DNA of 64,000 nucleotides from Martinezella miluonensis (GTDB taxonomy: Bacteria; Pseudomonadota; Alphaproteobacteria; Rhizobiales; Rhizobiaceae): contig NZ_FMAH01000027.1 of the NCBI RefSeq assembly GCF_900094545.1, positions 1 through 64,000 of the forward strand. Reading direction: 5' to 3'. Shown piece by piece: positions 44,589 through 53,286 of the stretch. The notes below the pieces were generated by a model, which saw only the letters and a program-made list of their open reading frames with translations, was not told where the DNA came from and made no database searches. Numbering within the stretch: position 1 is the stretch's first letter; each line of letters starts with the position of its first letter. The position numbers and the translations under genes were made by a program.

Positions 44589-45367
44589 CGTTTCACGACA
44601 ATAATCTCATCCTGCAGGCCCGTAATGTCGCCGTGAAATTCGGCAACGTGCATGCATGCAATGATATTTCCCTGGCAGTCAGGGGAGGAGAGGTCCTCGG
44701 CATCGTCGGCGAAAGCGGTTCCGGGAAATCGACGCTGCTGCGGTGCCTTGGTGGGCAAATGCGGCCGGACGCCGGTTCCGTGGAAATCATGTCGAGAAGA
44801 GGGCCGATTGACCTGTGGCAGGCGGACGAACTCGCACGAATACGCCTGATGCAAAGTGATGTCGCGCTGGTTCACCAAAACCCGCGAGACGGATTGCTGA
44901 TGCATATCTCGGCGGGGGGCAATATAGCCGAGCCTTTGCTGGCCAGTGGCGAGCGGCGCTACGAAGAGCTGCGAGAGAAAGCGGCGGATTGGCTTGAGCG
45001 TGTCGAACTTCCGGGAAATCGATTGAATTCGGTACCGTCAGTGTTTTCGGGCGGTATGCAGAAGCGCCTTCAGATCGCACGTTGCCTGGTCACCAATCCT
45101 CGCCTTCTTTTGATGGACGAGCCGACCGGCGGTCTCGACGTATCGGTTCAAGCTCGACTGCTCGACCTTCTGCGTCAACTTGTTCGGGAATTGCAGATTG
45201 CCGCTGTCGTCGTTACTCATGATCTCGCCGTCGCGCGCGTACTCGCTCAGCGACTCGTCGTCATGCGCCGGGGAGGCGTCGTCGAAACAGGACTGACCGA
45301 CCAGATCCTGGAGGACCCGCAGCATCCCTACACCCAGCTTCTCGTCGGAGCCGCGCTGAGGATTTAA
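44585..45367 (+). CDS. phnK: PhnK, ATPase-like subunit of the C-P lyase complex
   Basis: The 260-residue protein starts with a GTG overlapping the phnJ stop (GTGA). It has Walker A GESGSGKS, Q-loop VHQNPRDGLLM, signature FSGGMQKRLQIARCLV, Walker B LLLMDEPTGGLDVS and H-loop VVTHDLAVA. PhnK binds the PhnGHIJ core and is thought to drive its opening rather than transport. It is adjacent to phnL, as in canonical operons. Confidence 0.94.
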   Translation: MTFHDNNLILQARNVAVKFGNVHACNDISLAVRGGEVLGIVGESGSGKSTLLRCLGGQMRPDAGSVEIMSRRGPIDLWQADELARIRLMQSDVALVHQNPRDGLLMHISAGGNIAEPLLASGERRYEELREKAADWLERVELPGNRLNSVPSVFSGGMQKRLQIARCLVTNPRLLLMDEPTGGLDVSVQARLLDLLRQLVRELQIAAVVVTHDLAVARVLAQRLVVMRRGGVVETGLTDQILEDPQHPYTQLLVGAALRI

Positions 45368-45368
45368 C

Positions 45369-46076
45369 ATGGCATTGCACTCTGACGACACGCTCATTCT
45401 CCGAAACGCATCCAAGCGCTTTCATCTTCATGAACGGGCGGTGGAGCGTGATATTTTCCGCAACGTCTGCCTTTCGGCGCGCCAGGGCGAATGCCTCGGC
45501 CTCGCCGGCCGCTCCGGCACGGGCAAGAGCACGCTGATGAGGATGATCTACGGTACCTACAAGGCGACATCGGGAGAGATTCTGGTCCGAAGCGCGGACG
45601 GTTATGTTGATGTTGCTTCCGCTGATCCATGGACGGTGATCGGCCTGCGCCAATCGGTGCTTGGCTATGTCAGCCAGTTCCTGAACGTCCTTCCGAGGAT
45701 TTCGGCGCTCGACGTGGTGGCTGAACCGCTGCGATCTCAAGGTGTGGACCATACGGTTGCCGAGCGCCGTGCGGCCGAAATGCTGGAGCGTCTTGATATC
45801 GAGCCATCGCTGTGGACCCTTTCTCCGCTGACGTTTTCCGGTGGCGAACAGCAGCGCGTGAATATCGCGCGGGCTTTTATCAATCATTACGACATCCTGC
45901 TTCTCGACGAACCGACCGCCTCGCTTGATGCAGTCAACCGTTCGCGAGTGATCGAGATCATCGATGAAGCTCTCGCACGGGGATCGACGATCGTTGGGAT
46001 ATTTCACGACCAGGAGACATCCGACAGAATTGTCACCCGCAAGATCCAGCTCTCCGACTTTCAGGGGGCTGTATGA
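45369..46076 (+). CDS. phnL: PhnL, ATPase-like subunit of the C-P lyase complex
   Basis: The 235-residue protein has Walker A GRSGTGKS, the early Q-loop GYVSQFLNVLPRISALDVVAEP, signature FSGGEQQRVNIARAF, Walker B ILLLDEPTASLDA and H-loop GIFHDQETSD. This short single-domain form is typical of PhnL. Its 3' end overlaps the opposite-strand PhnF-like gene by 16 bp, so transcription of the two is convergent. phnM follows about 820 bp further on. Confidence 0.93.
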   Translation: MALHSDDTLILRNASKRFHLHERAVERDIFRNVCLSARQGECLGLAGRSGTGKSTLMRMIYGTYKATSGEILVRSADGYVDVASADPWTVIGLRQSVLGYVSQFLNVLPRISALDVVAEPLRSQGVDHTVAERRAAEMLERLDIEPSLWTLSPLTFSGGEQQRVNIARAFINHYDILLLDEPTASLDAVNRSRVIEIIDEALARGSTIVGIFHDQETSDRIVTRKIQLSDFQGAV

Positions 46077-46801
46077 GCGAGGTCGTAATGGACCGTCAGC
46101 TCCACGGCGGATGCAACGAAACGAGCGATGGAGAGCTGAACGGGACTGCCGTCTGGATCAACACTGTAGTTGACGCTTTGAAGGACTGGACGCGTCATGG
46201 GTTGGCGCAGATGCTTAGCATCTTTCTGATTGGGCATTTTTGCAGAGATGCGCGACTCGACATGCCTGAGTTCATCTACACCGAATGCTTTGAGGGCCGA
46301 AGTCACCGACCCTTGCTCGGCGATCCTGTCGCCAATTCCTTCGAAGCGCGGCAACGGGTAGAAATGGGTCGTGACGGAGACCGGACGATCATCGACGAGA
46401 CGCAATGTCTCGACCCGTTCGACAAGCGTCCCGATATTGATTCCGAAGGCTCTTGCTACATGACGGGTCGCTCTAACCCTGCCCGCCCCAAGGACCATAC
46501 GCCCGCTTTGCTTGCCCCGGATTTCGGAGGTGCGGCTGAGGCGTGCGCGCGAATTCATGCGGTGAACCAGCATCTGTTCCTGCACGAAGCTTCCCCGGCC
46601 CTGCTCGGAGCGCACGATACCTCTTTCTTGCAGGCGTGCGATCGCGCGCCGGATCGTGTGCCGGTTTGCGCCGAAGTGCGCCGCAAGTGCGGCTTCCGTT
46701 GGAAGTTTCTCTCCGGGAGCGAACCGTCCCTTGCCGATGCCTTCTTCCAACTCGATGAGTATCTTGCGCCAGAGCGGCAACATATCGTCGGAATTTCTCA
46801 T
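46061..46801 (-). CDS. phnF: PhnF-like GntR/UTRA regulator
   Basis: The 246-residue protein has an N-terminal GntR winged helix (residues ~10-75, PLWRKILIELEEGIGKGRFAPGEKLPTEAALAAHFGANRHTIRRAIARL) and a C-terminal UTRA ligand-binding domain (VERVETLRLVDDRPVSVTTHFYPLPRFEGI). The FYPLPRFEGI block is shared with the regulator at 56766 and is typical of PhnF, the repressor of phosphonate genes. It lies on the opposite strand between phnL and phnM, and is divergent from phnM with about 100 bp between them. It is the best candidate to control phnM and perhaps phnG onward. Its operator was not identified with confidence. Confidence 0.88.
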   Translation of the reverse strand: MRNSDDMLPLWRKILIELEEGIGKGRFAPGEKLPTEAALAAHFGANRHTIRRAIARLQERGIVRSEQGRGSFVQEQMLVHRMNSRARLSRTSEIRGKQSGRMVLGAGRVRATRHVARAFGINIGTLVERVETLRLVDDRPVSVTTHFYPLPRFEGIGDRIAEQGSVTSALKAFGVDELRHVESRISAKMPNQKDAKHLRQPMTRPVLQSVNYSVDPDGSPVQLSIARFVASAVELTVHYDLAHTAP

Positions 46802-46899
46802 TTTGCATCCAGGGCGGCTAGCACACGCTTTGCGAGGCGGTTCCCGCTTTTCCCGCTGATCTCTTATGGCAGCAGCCAGAAAAACGAAAGGCTAAAGAA

Positions 46900-48063
46900 A
46901 TGACCGAACAATTCATCTTGCGCAATGCGCGAATCGTTGGACCCGATCGCGAATTCGAGGGCTCGGTTTCGATATCGAATGGATTCATTGCTGAAGTGTT
47001 GGAGGGCAGTCAGGAGGCCGGCCTCGATCTAAACGGAGATTATCTTCTGCCAGGCTTTGTCGACGTCCATACGGATCATTTCGAAAAGCATGCCATGCCG
47101 CGTAGCGGCGTCATGTGGAATTTGACATCGGCCTTGTGTTCGCATGACGCAGCGATGATTGCCACAGGTACAACGACCGTATTCGATTCTCTGCTCGCTG
47201 GAGGGGCAGGGAACAAAACGCGCAGAGAACTGCTTGTTCCAGCCGTCAAGGCATTAGACGCGGCTCGCGAACATGGCCTGCTCAAAGCAGATCACTTTCT
47301 CCATATCCGATGCGACATTGTCGAAACGAAAAGCATCGAACTTTTTGAAAAACTCGTTGATAACGCCAATCTCAAGTTTGTTACTATAATTGACGATCTT
47401 CCGGCGAGGGAGGCTCCTGCAAGAGCCGCCAAGGTGCATGAGAAACGCCGCGGACTTCCGAATGGAACTCTAGCCATCCCGTTCGGACCCACGGCAGATG
47501 AAGATTTCGATACGGCAATTGCGCGGCGCGAACGCATTACAGAACTTTGCCAGCAGCGTGAAATCGTCGTTGCAAACCATGACGACACCAAGGCTTCACA
47601 CGTTGAGCACGCGGCGTCGCTAGGCGCAACAGTCAGCGAATTTCCGCTGACAATGGAAGCCGTTGAAGCTGCGCGCAATCACAATCAGAAAATCATCTGC
47701 GGGGCACCAAATCTCGTACGAGGGAAATCTCATAATGGAATGGTTGCGGTCTCTGACATCGTACGAGCAAATATGCTTGACGTTCTCTGCTCGGATTATG
47801 TCCCATCAAGTCTTCTACAGGCGATCTTCCTGCTGAGGACAGATGACTTTGGATGGTCTTTGCCGAAAGCTGTCGCCCTTGCAACGCGCGAACCCGCGAA
47901 ACTTTTTGGCTTGGATGATCGGGGAGCGATAGAGAAGGGGCTATGTGCCGACCTTGTACGCGTGCAGATCGTTGATCGGATGCCGGTTGTCCATACCGTT
48001 TGGAAGGCCGGTCAAATCGTTTTCACCCAACGTTCGAAAGTGCAAAGATCCGACACGAACTGA
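46900..48063 (+). CDS. phnM: PhnM, alpha-D-ribose 1-methylphosphonate 5-triphosphate diphosphatase
   Basis: The 387-residue amidohydrolase-fold enzyme removes pyrophosphate from the ribose-phosphonate triphosphate before PhnJ acts. The metal site is seen in FVDVHTDHFEKH and further ligands in HIRCDIVE, VANHDD and CSDYVPSSLLQA. A PhnM-typical stretch GAPNLVRGKSHNGMV is present. It is separated from phnGHIJKL by the antisense PhnF-like gene, so it has its own promoter. A short ABC-ATPase remnant follows its stop. phnN, which often follows phnM, is not present here. Confidence 0.95.
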   Translation: MTEQFILRNARIVGPDREFEGSVSISNGFIAEVLEGSQEAGLDLNGDYLLPGFVDVHTDHFEKHAMPRSGVMWNLTSALCSHDAAMIATGTTTVFDSLLAGGAGNKTRRELLVPAVKALDAAREHGLLKADHFLHIRCDIVETKSIELFEKLVDNANLKFVTIIDDLPAREAPARAAKVHEKRRGLPNGTLAIPFGPTADEDFDTAIARRERITELCQQREIVVANHDDTKASHVEHAASLGATVSEFPLTMEAVEAARNHNQKIICGAPNLVRGKSHNGMVAVSDIVRANMLDVLCSDYVPSSLLQAIFLLRTDDFGWSLPKAVALATREPAKLFGLDDRGAIEKGLCADLVRVQIVDRMPVVHTVWKAGQIVFTQRSKVQRSDTN

Positions 48064-48077
48064 TCGATCGGAAAGCT

Positions 48078-48370
48078 TCAAATTGGGAAATCGCAATTCA
48101 CCAGGTCACCAAGTCCTTCGGTCCTATATCCGTGTTTCGGGATGTCTCGCTGGAAGTTGCGGATGAGGAGTTCCCGACGGTGCTGCAGCAAGTCGGCGCT
48201 GCTATGGATCCTTGCAGATCTCGATGTGCAAACGTCGGGCTCGCTGTCGATTGGCGGCCGCCTCGTCGAGGGCGTTCGTCCGAAGAAGCCCGATGCGGGG
48301 GGCTGCCATGACGCGAACAAGATCACGTTTGACGATGCATTTGCGAAACATTTAGGAGTTGGACGTCCTT
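48078..48370 (+). pseudogene. N-terminal remnant of a sugar-type ABC ATPase (frameshifted)
   Basis: After phnM one frame reads IAIHQVTKSFGPISVFRDVSLEVADEEF, the start of a UgpC/MalK-like ATPase. Where the Walker A loop should be it becomes TVLQQVGAAM. A second frame then gives LLWILADLDVQTSGSLSIGG, the helix and strand that follow Walker A, and then degenerates. The Walker A is therefore lost by a small deletion with a frameshift, and the rest of the gene is missing. It is a dead transporter gene next to the C-P lyase genes. Confidence 0.65.
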
Positions 48371-48381
48371 AGTTCTTCTGA

Positions 48382-49116
48382 TCAAAATTCCATTTTCAGT
48401 TCGACGCGACTGCTGGCGAAGCTTGTTTCCGCGTAGGTCAGAGGAACCTGCGCAGGACCGACACCGACGACAAGGGTCGTCAGGACATATTCGACGGCAG
48501 GAATATTCAGGTGGCGCGCTTCGTCATTGGAAGGCATGCGAGAGCGAATGCGAACGTCTTTTCGGCGGTATTCGTCGACGCCGCATTGCCGAAACAGCGA
48601 CAAAAATGAGAACTGCTGACTGCCTTTTCCCTCTAGCGCGCGAAACAACCCCTCGATCCCCGGGAGGCGAGAATTCGCAAAATAGTGGCTACCAAAGTTG
48701 AGCGGCGCGCCGCTGGCTTCGCCAAGTATAGTGACCAAAAGTATCTGCTGGCCCTTCGGTAGCTGGAGCGCCTCTGCCACATCGCCAGGAGCGTAGCATT
48801 CCACCACGGACAGAACCGCGCGAGACGGCACGAGGTTGCTCCCGACAAGGTTTTGTTCGAACAGCTGATGAGGTCCGACGTTGTACTGAAGCGGGTTAAC
48901 GACAGCGTAGGCTCCACGGCCACGTTCAATGCGCACCTTGCCTTCTGCCTGAAGATGCCCGATCGCCTTGAGTACGGTGTGCCGATTGACGCCGAACCTT
49001 GCCGCCAGCACTTCGCTCGACGGTAATCGCTGATTTGTCAGCAGGTCTCCTCGTTCGATCTCCTCTGCCAGAGTCTCGCCGATTTGACGCCACAATGCCA
49101 TCCCGGAACTCGCCAT
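48382..49116 (-). CDS. GntR/UTRA-family regulator, PhnF-like (second copy)
   Basis: The 244-residue regulator starts at an ATG with AAGGAGA six bases upstream. The winged helix is at the N-terminus (ALWRQIGETLAEEIERGDLLTNQRLPSSEVLAARFGVNRHTVLKAI) and a UTRA domain follows (NFGSHYFANSRLPGIEGLF). It is divergent from the permease remnant and the aminotransferase/UgpB-C genes, and so probably controls them. It differs from the two other regulators in lacking the YYPLPRF block, so it may sense a related but different ligand. Confidence 0.87.
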   Translation of the reverse strand: MASSGMALWRQIGETLAEEIERGDLLTNQRLPSSEVLAARFGVNRHTVLKAIGHLQAEGKVRIERGRGAYAVVNPLQYNVGPHQLFEQNLVGSNLVPSRAVLSVVECYAPGDVAEALQLPKGQQILLVTILGEASGAPLNFGSHYFANSRLPGIEGLFRALEGKGSQQFSFLSLFRQCGVDEYRRKDVRIRSRMPSNDEARHLNIPAVEYVLTTLVVGVGPAQVPLTYAETSFASSRVELKMEF

Positions 49117-49189
49117 CCGTATCTCCTTCTCTGCCACCTGGCTAGCTGTCACATCACATTCACAATGAACTGATAGCACGGCTGCGAAC

Positions 49190-49214
49190 GATATTCTGTA
49201 TAGCAGTCTAGAAT
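49190..49214. promoter_or_regulatory. possible GntR operator in the divergent gap
   Basis: ATTCTGTA and TCTAGAAT form an imperfect inverted repeat in the 120 bp between the GntR gene and the permease remnant. This position suits an operator for the divergent regulator. The match is short and could be chance. Confidence 0.25.
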
Positions 49215-49235
49215 GAATGGCGAAAGAGCTCTTTT

Positions 49236-49523
49236 ATGAGTGAAGTCAATTTCTCCCACGTTTCCAATGGCGTTGACTTGACGCCGGTGTTGGATGACGT
49301 CGTCGACCACTGGAGCGACTTGTTCTGGCCGTTGATCGTCGTCAATTCCGAAACGCTGACGCCGCCTTCGCTCGGGATCGTCGCTTTCCGCAACGAAGAC
49401 ATCGGCACTGACTTCGGCCCCCTCATGGCAACGGCGACGCTCGTCGTTGCGCCACTGATGATTGCTTTTTTGGCCACCCAGCGGTGGTTCATCGAGGGGC
49501 TCACTCACGGGGCTGTCAAATGA
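49236..49523 (+). pseudogene. C-terminal remnant of a sugar-type ABC permease (UgpE/MalG-like)
   Basis: The 95-residue frame contains WSDLFWPLIVVNSETL, GTDFGPLMATATLVVAPLMIAFLATQRWFIEGLTHGAVK, the conserved last two helices and terminal motif of MalG/UgpE-type permeases. The four upstream helices and the ATPase-contact loop are missing. Its stop overlaps the aminotransferase ATG (ATGA). The original operon therefore ran permease then aminotransferase, and the deletion kept this translational coupling. Confidence 0.75.
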
Positions 49524-50686
49524 ATTTGGCCGCCCATCCAACATCACAATCTGGAATAGCATTGATGCCTGAACAAGCAGCCCTTGAGGCAGACGCTCCG
49601 ATCGTTGCCGACTTCACGCGCTCGATACCTCCAACGCCGCCCATTTTCCGGGCCAGGCTGAGCGCCAGCCTATCGGAGCTAGCCGCTAATCCGCACCTGG
49701 ACATGCTTGTGCGAACATCTGCCTCGGGCGGGACACCATCCGATCAGGAGGCCGGACTCAAATGGTTGGAGCCCAAACTTGGCGATCAAATCGCGACCGG
49801 CAGGATGACCGTTACAAACGGCACGCAAGGCGCTGTGTTGCTTCTACTGGAAGCGCTCGTCGGCCAAAACGGGCTGCTGCTCACCGAAGCCCTCTCATGG
49901 GGCGCGCTTCGGGAAATTGGCCGTCGCGCGCATGTCAGGATCAAGGGACTTCCGATTGATGATGACGGGATAATCCCCGATGCTTTCGAGGCGGCGTGCC
50001 GCGATCTTCGCCCGAAAGCTCTCTATTGCAATCCTACTGATCAAAACCCAACGACGGCGATCATGTCCGAAACGCGCCGCCGACAGATCGCCGAGATCGC
50101 TCGGCACTATGGCGTAGCCATCATTGAGGACGACGCGCTGGGGCGGCTTCATCCGGGATCGCCGGCGCCCATCGCATCCATCGCCCCCGATATCACCTGG
50201 TATGTAATGGGGCTGACCAAATGCGTCGCGCAAGGCTTGCGCCTCGCCTATGTCGCCGGCCCTTCCGTAGCGGACACGCAACGGGTCATCGGCCCTGCCC
50301 ATAAACTCTCCTTCTGGGCGCCCAATCCCCTCACCACAGCGATTGCAACGCGTTGGATCGGCGACGGCACCGCCGAGGAGATCTGCACGGCAATCCGCCA
50401 CGAGAGCAAGAAACGGGAAGAGCTCGCCTCCTCGCTCTTGTCGGGAGCAGACCTCGTGTCCAAGCCAGGCGCGATGCACGTCTGGCTGCGCCTTCCTCCA
50501 GAGCAGGACCGCCATCAACTGGTGGCGTCACTCAAGGACAAGGGCGTGGCGATCCGCCCGGCGGAGTTGTTTGCGGTCGACGACACGCCCGTGCCGAACG
50601 CGGTGCGACTGTCCCTAAGTTCACCGCTTGACCGAAGCCATGTCGAGCAAGGGCTGCGCATCATCGCTGCTGCCCTGAAACTTTAG
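49520..50686 (+). CDS. PLP-dependent aminotransferase (MocR-like domain without helix-turn-helix)
   Basis: The 388-residue fold-type I aminotransferase has the PLP lysine K234 in GLTKCVAQG, the cofactor-pyridine Asp in IIEDDALG near 204-205 and NPTDQNPT near 171-178. It is most like the aminotransferase half of MocR regulators and their stand-alone relatives such as 2-aminoadipate-type transaminases. No winged helix is present. It is not the class V PhnW fold. It starts on the last codon of the permease remnant and precedes UgpB-like protein C, which suggests amine nitrogen removal from a compound imported by that system. Confidence 0.87.
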   Translation: MNLAAHPTSQSGIALMPEQAALEADAPIVADFTRSIPPTPPIFRARLSASLSELAANPHLDMLVRTSASGGTPSDQEAGLKWLEPKLGDQIATGRMTVTNGTQGAVLLLLEALVGQNGLLLTEALSWGALREIGRRAHVRIKGLPIDDDGIIPDAFEAACRDLRPKALYCNPTDQNPTTAIMSETRRRQIAEIARHYGVAIIEDDALGRLHPGSPAPIASIAPDITWYVMGLTKCVAQGLRLAYVAGPSVADTQRVIGPAHKLSFWAPNPLTTAIATRWIGDGTAEEICTAIRHESKKREELASSLLSGADLVSKPGAMHVWLRLPPEQDRHQLVASLKDKGVAIRPAELFAVDDTPVPNAVRLSLSSPLDRSHVEQGLRIIAAALKL

Positions 50687-50762
50687 CCCCTTCAACCGCC
50701 TGCAGAAAGCCGGCGCAAAAGCAACGGGCTGTCACAGGCGGCCACTACCGGAGAAACGAAGC

Positions 50763-52013
50763 ATGTCCTTGAAGTTGCTTGGAACCACGCTCATTGCTTG
50801 CGCTGCGCTCATGCTGCCGGCTCATGCCGATAACATCACGCTCAAGGTGGACACCACACCGTCGATCTTCGCAGACATGTTCAAGGAATTGAAGACTGCG
50901 TTCGAAGCCGAGCATCCGACCATCCGTGTGGATCTCGATACGCCGCAGCGCGACCAGACCGACACCATTCAGCGTACCATGCGCCAGGCTGTTGTCGGCG
51001 ACCTGCCGGATATCTCGTTTCAAGGCTTCAATTATTTGAAGCTATTGGCGGATGCCGGTCATATCCAGCCGGTCGATCAGCTCATCGCCGCCGATAAGGA
51101 ATGGACTAATCAGCGCTACTCTCCTTCTGTCACCAGCGCCACCACGATCAGCGGCAAAGTGTATGGCCTCAGCGTTGCCTATTCCTTCCCGGTTATTTTC
51201 TACAACGCAACCCTGGTGGCAGAGGCCCAGGGTGGAAACAAGGAACTGCCCGCCGACTGGGACGGGATCCTGGCTGTCGCGCAGAAGATTCAAAAAGCGC
51301 ATCCCGACGTCCTCGGCGCCTACACGCGATACAATGCCTTCATGACACAGGGCTACATCATGAGCCGTGGTGGCTCGCTCGGGAATGTGGACGGTACGGC
51401 GGTGACGTTCATTGATTCAAAAGGTAGGGAAGCGTTCGACCTGTACCGTCGCTTCGGTGAACTCGGCCAGGCAAAACTTGACATGACCGACGCCCAGGTT
51501 CGGCAAGCCTATGCCAGCGGCAAGGTCGCTATTCTGGCCGACTCCAGCAGCAGCCTTGAGAGTTTCGCCAAACAGGCGGCGGGTAAATTCGAAATCGGTA
51601 CTGCACATTTTCCATTTGCCACCGGAGCAAAACTGCCGACATCGGGTAGTGCTGCTGTCCTGCACACGAAAGACCCTGCCCGCCAACAGGCCGCCTGGCA
51701 ATTCATGTCCTTCGTAGCCGGCCCCGAAGGTCAAAACATCCTCGGCCGTAAGACGGGATATATGCCTGCCAATCAAGTGGCGGTGAACCGTGCCGACTTG
51801 CTGGGCGACTACTATAGGGCCAATCCCGCCATCACAGGAGCGCTGGCCTCGATTCCCTACGCCAACGCGTGGTACGTGTTCAAAGGCCCCAATACCGCAC
51901 GCATCGACAAACTGTTCGCGGATCGTCTGCAGCAAGTGGTGACGCTTCAGCAAACGCCCGAGGATGCCGCTCAGGCGCTGAGCAAAGACATCACCGGCCT
52001 GATCGTCAAGTGA
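50763..52013 (+). CDS. UgpB-like periplasmic binding protein C (SBP family 1)
   Basis: The 416-residue exported protein has a Sec signal ending near PAHAD. Family-1 features are FADMFKELKTAFEAEHPTIRVDL, ISFQGFNYLKLLADAGHIQPVDQLI, YSFPVIFYNATLVAEAQGG and TGYMPANQVAV. It is paralogous to proteins A and B but differs at the terminal block (WYVFKGPNTARI instead of WYNWSG), so ligand preference may have shifted. It follows the aminotransferase by 76 bp and precedes an alpha/beta hydrolase. Its own permease is only a remnant. Confidence 0.9.
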   Translation: MSLKLLGTTLIACAALMLPAHADNITLKVDTTPSIFADMFKELKTAFEAEHPTIRVDLDTPQRDQTDTIQRTMRQAVVGDLPDISFQGFNYLKLLADAGHIQPVDQLIAADKEWTNQRYSPSVTSATTISGKVYGLSVAYSFPVIFYNATLVAEAQGGNKELPADWDGILAVAQKIQKAHPDVLGAYTRYNAFMTQGYIMSRGGSLGNVDGTAVTFIDSKGREAFDLYRRFGELGQAKLDMTDAQVRQAYASGKVAILADSSSSLESFAKQAAGKFEIGTAHFPFATGAKLPTSGSAAVLHTKDPARQQAAWQFMSFVAGPEGQNILGRKTGYMPANQVAVNRADLLGDYYRANPAITGALASIPYANAWYVFKGPNTARIDKLFADRLQQVVTLQQTPEDAAQALSKDITGLIVK

Positions 52014-52136
52014 CACTTGGAATTTGGCGACCGAAAGGGCGCTTTTCCGATCGCCGTCTGAGCTTCCACGACGAAGTCGCGCATTCCTGTGGTCTCTCCT
52101 CGGCTCAGTTAAACGCGAAGTGCAAGAGCTGACTTC

Positions 52137-53213
52137 ATGGAACATACAACAACATGCGGCTCGCAGCTTTTACCTGGCGAGCGTATTTGTAACGCCACCC
52201 GGTACTCGGCATTGACCTATTTTCGTCGGGGATCCACTGACAAGCCGCTGGTTGTATTCCTGCCGGGCGGAGGACACCTCGCTCGCATCGCCTATGGTCA
52301 TCCCGATCTTCGCGCCGACGATTTTCTGGATCATTGGCTAGCTCAGGAGGGGTTTGGACTCGTCGCTATTTCTTATCCCTCCGATCACCCCGTCTACGAT
52401 CGGCTATATCCGGCTATGACCCTGGCGGATTGGGCCAAAGTCGCCGCCGGGATTACAAAACAAGTGATCGACGAAAATGGACTTGGCCCAAATGTCTTGC
52501 TCTTAGGTTGGAGTATGGCAGGGTATATCGTGCGCCGGTTCAACGAAGCGGCCATTGCGGAAGGTCTTGAGGTGGGTGCCTTTTTCTCATTGGCCGCGAC
52601 GCCCCCTCTGTTCCTGAACACCGATATCGAGGCCAGTTTCCGACTGAGCCCGGAGGGGTTGCGAGAAACCCGCGGCCCATCGCAGTGGATTGATCTAGCC
52701 ATTGCCGAACAAACCGCCATTAACGGCCGGCCAGTCTTTGACCATGCCCGATATGAGAGCATGTTCAGGGTGAACCATCCTCTGAACATCAACGGCGGCC
52801 AGAAACGTTGGCAGGATGGTCAGATCGTGATCGATGTCGCAGCCGCCGTGGAAGACCTCGGCAATTTTGACTACCAGTTCTACCCGATAACAGCGTGCCT
52901 GGTGCCGCAGTCGGCGAATGATATCCGGCATGCCTTCACCGATGCGGCCAACTGGAACTTCCTCAACGTCCAGAGCGTGTTGCGGAGATGGGTGCCGCCC
53001 GAGGTGCAGGCCGACCCCAAAAAACTGGCAACCCTATGGCGACATCTGTCGTCTGTGAGCGATCACCTTCAAAAGCTCACAACCTCAATCCCAGGCGGCC
53101 ATCTCTTCTTCACCGGTGAGATCGGCGCGCGTGCGACTGCAAGAGCAATCGCCCCGCTTTTGACCCAAATCCAACGACTGCGAGCCGGGCTCGACGCTGC
53201 TGCACGGCTATAG
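52137..53213 (+). CDS. alpha/beta hydrolase (esterase/lipase-like)
   Basis: The 358-residue protein has the oxyanion stretch VVFLPGGGHLARIAYG, a classic nucleophile elbow LLLGWSMAGYIVRR (GWSMAG) and a C-terminal histidine candidate in IPGGHLFFTG. No signal peptide is evident, so it acts in the cytosol. The mid region is long, about 150 residues, which is typical of a lid-containing hydrolase. It lies between UgpB-like protein C and an AspA-like deacylase in one direction, consistent with a stepwise de-esterification and deacylation route. Confidence 0.82.
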   Translation: MEHTTTCGSQLLPGERICNATRYSALTYFRRGSTDKPLVVFLPGGGHLARIAYGHPDLRADDFLDHWLAQEGFGLVAISYPSDHPVYDRLYPAMTLADWAKVAAGITKQVIDENGLGPNVLLLGWSMAGYIVRRFNEAAIAEGLEVGAFFSLAATPPLFLNTDIEASFRLSPEGLRETRGPSQWIDLAIAEQTAINGRPVFDHARYESMFRVNHPLNINGGQKRWQDGQIVIDVAAAVEDLGNFDYQFYPITACLVPQSANDIRHAFTDAANWNFLNVQSVLRRWVPPEVQADPKKLATLWRHLSSVSDHLQKLTTSIPGGHLFFTGEIGARATARAIAPLLTQIQRLRAGLDAAARL

Positions 53214-53286
53214 CTTCGCACTGCAGCACGGCGTTCGCCGTCTCTCATACGTTCCATCTGCCAACTCACCACAGGACGATAGTTCC

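Noticed and set aside
34403..48370. Idea that the ATPase tail at 34403 and the ATPase head at 48078 are two halves of one split gene
   Set aside because: The tail lies upstream of the head in the same direction and the middle portion is missing from both. A simple insertion cannot explain it, and separate decayed genes are equally likely.
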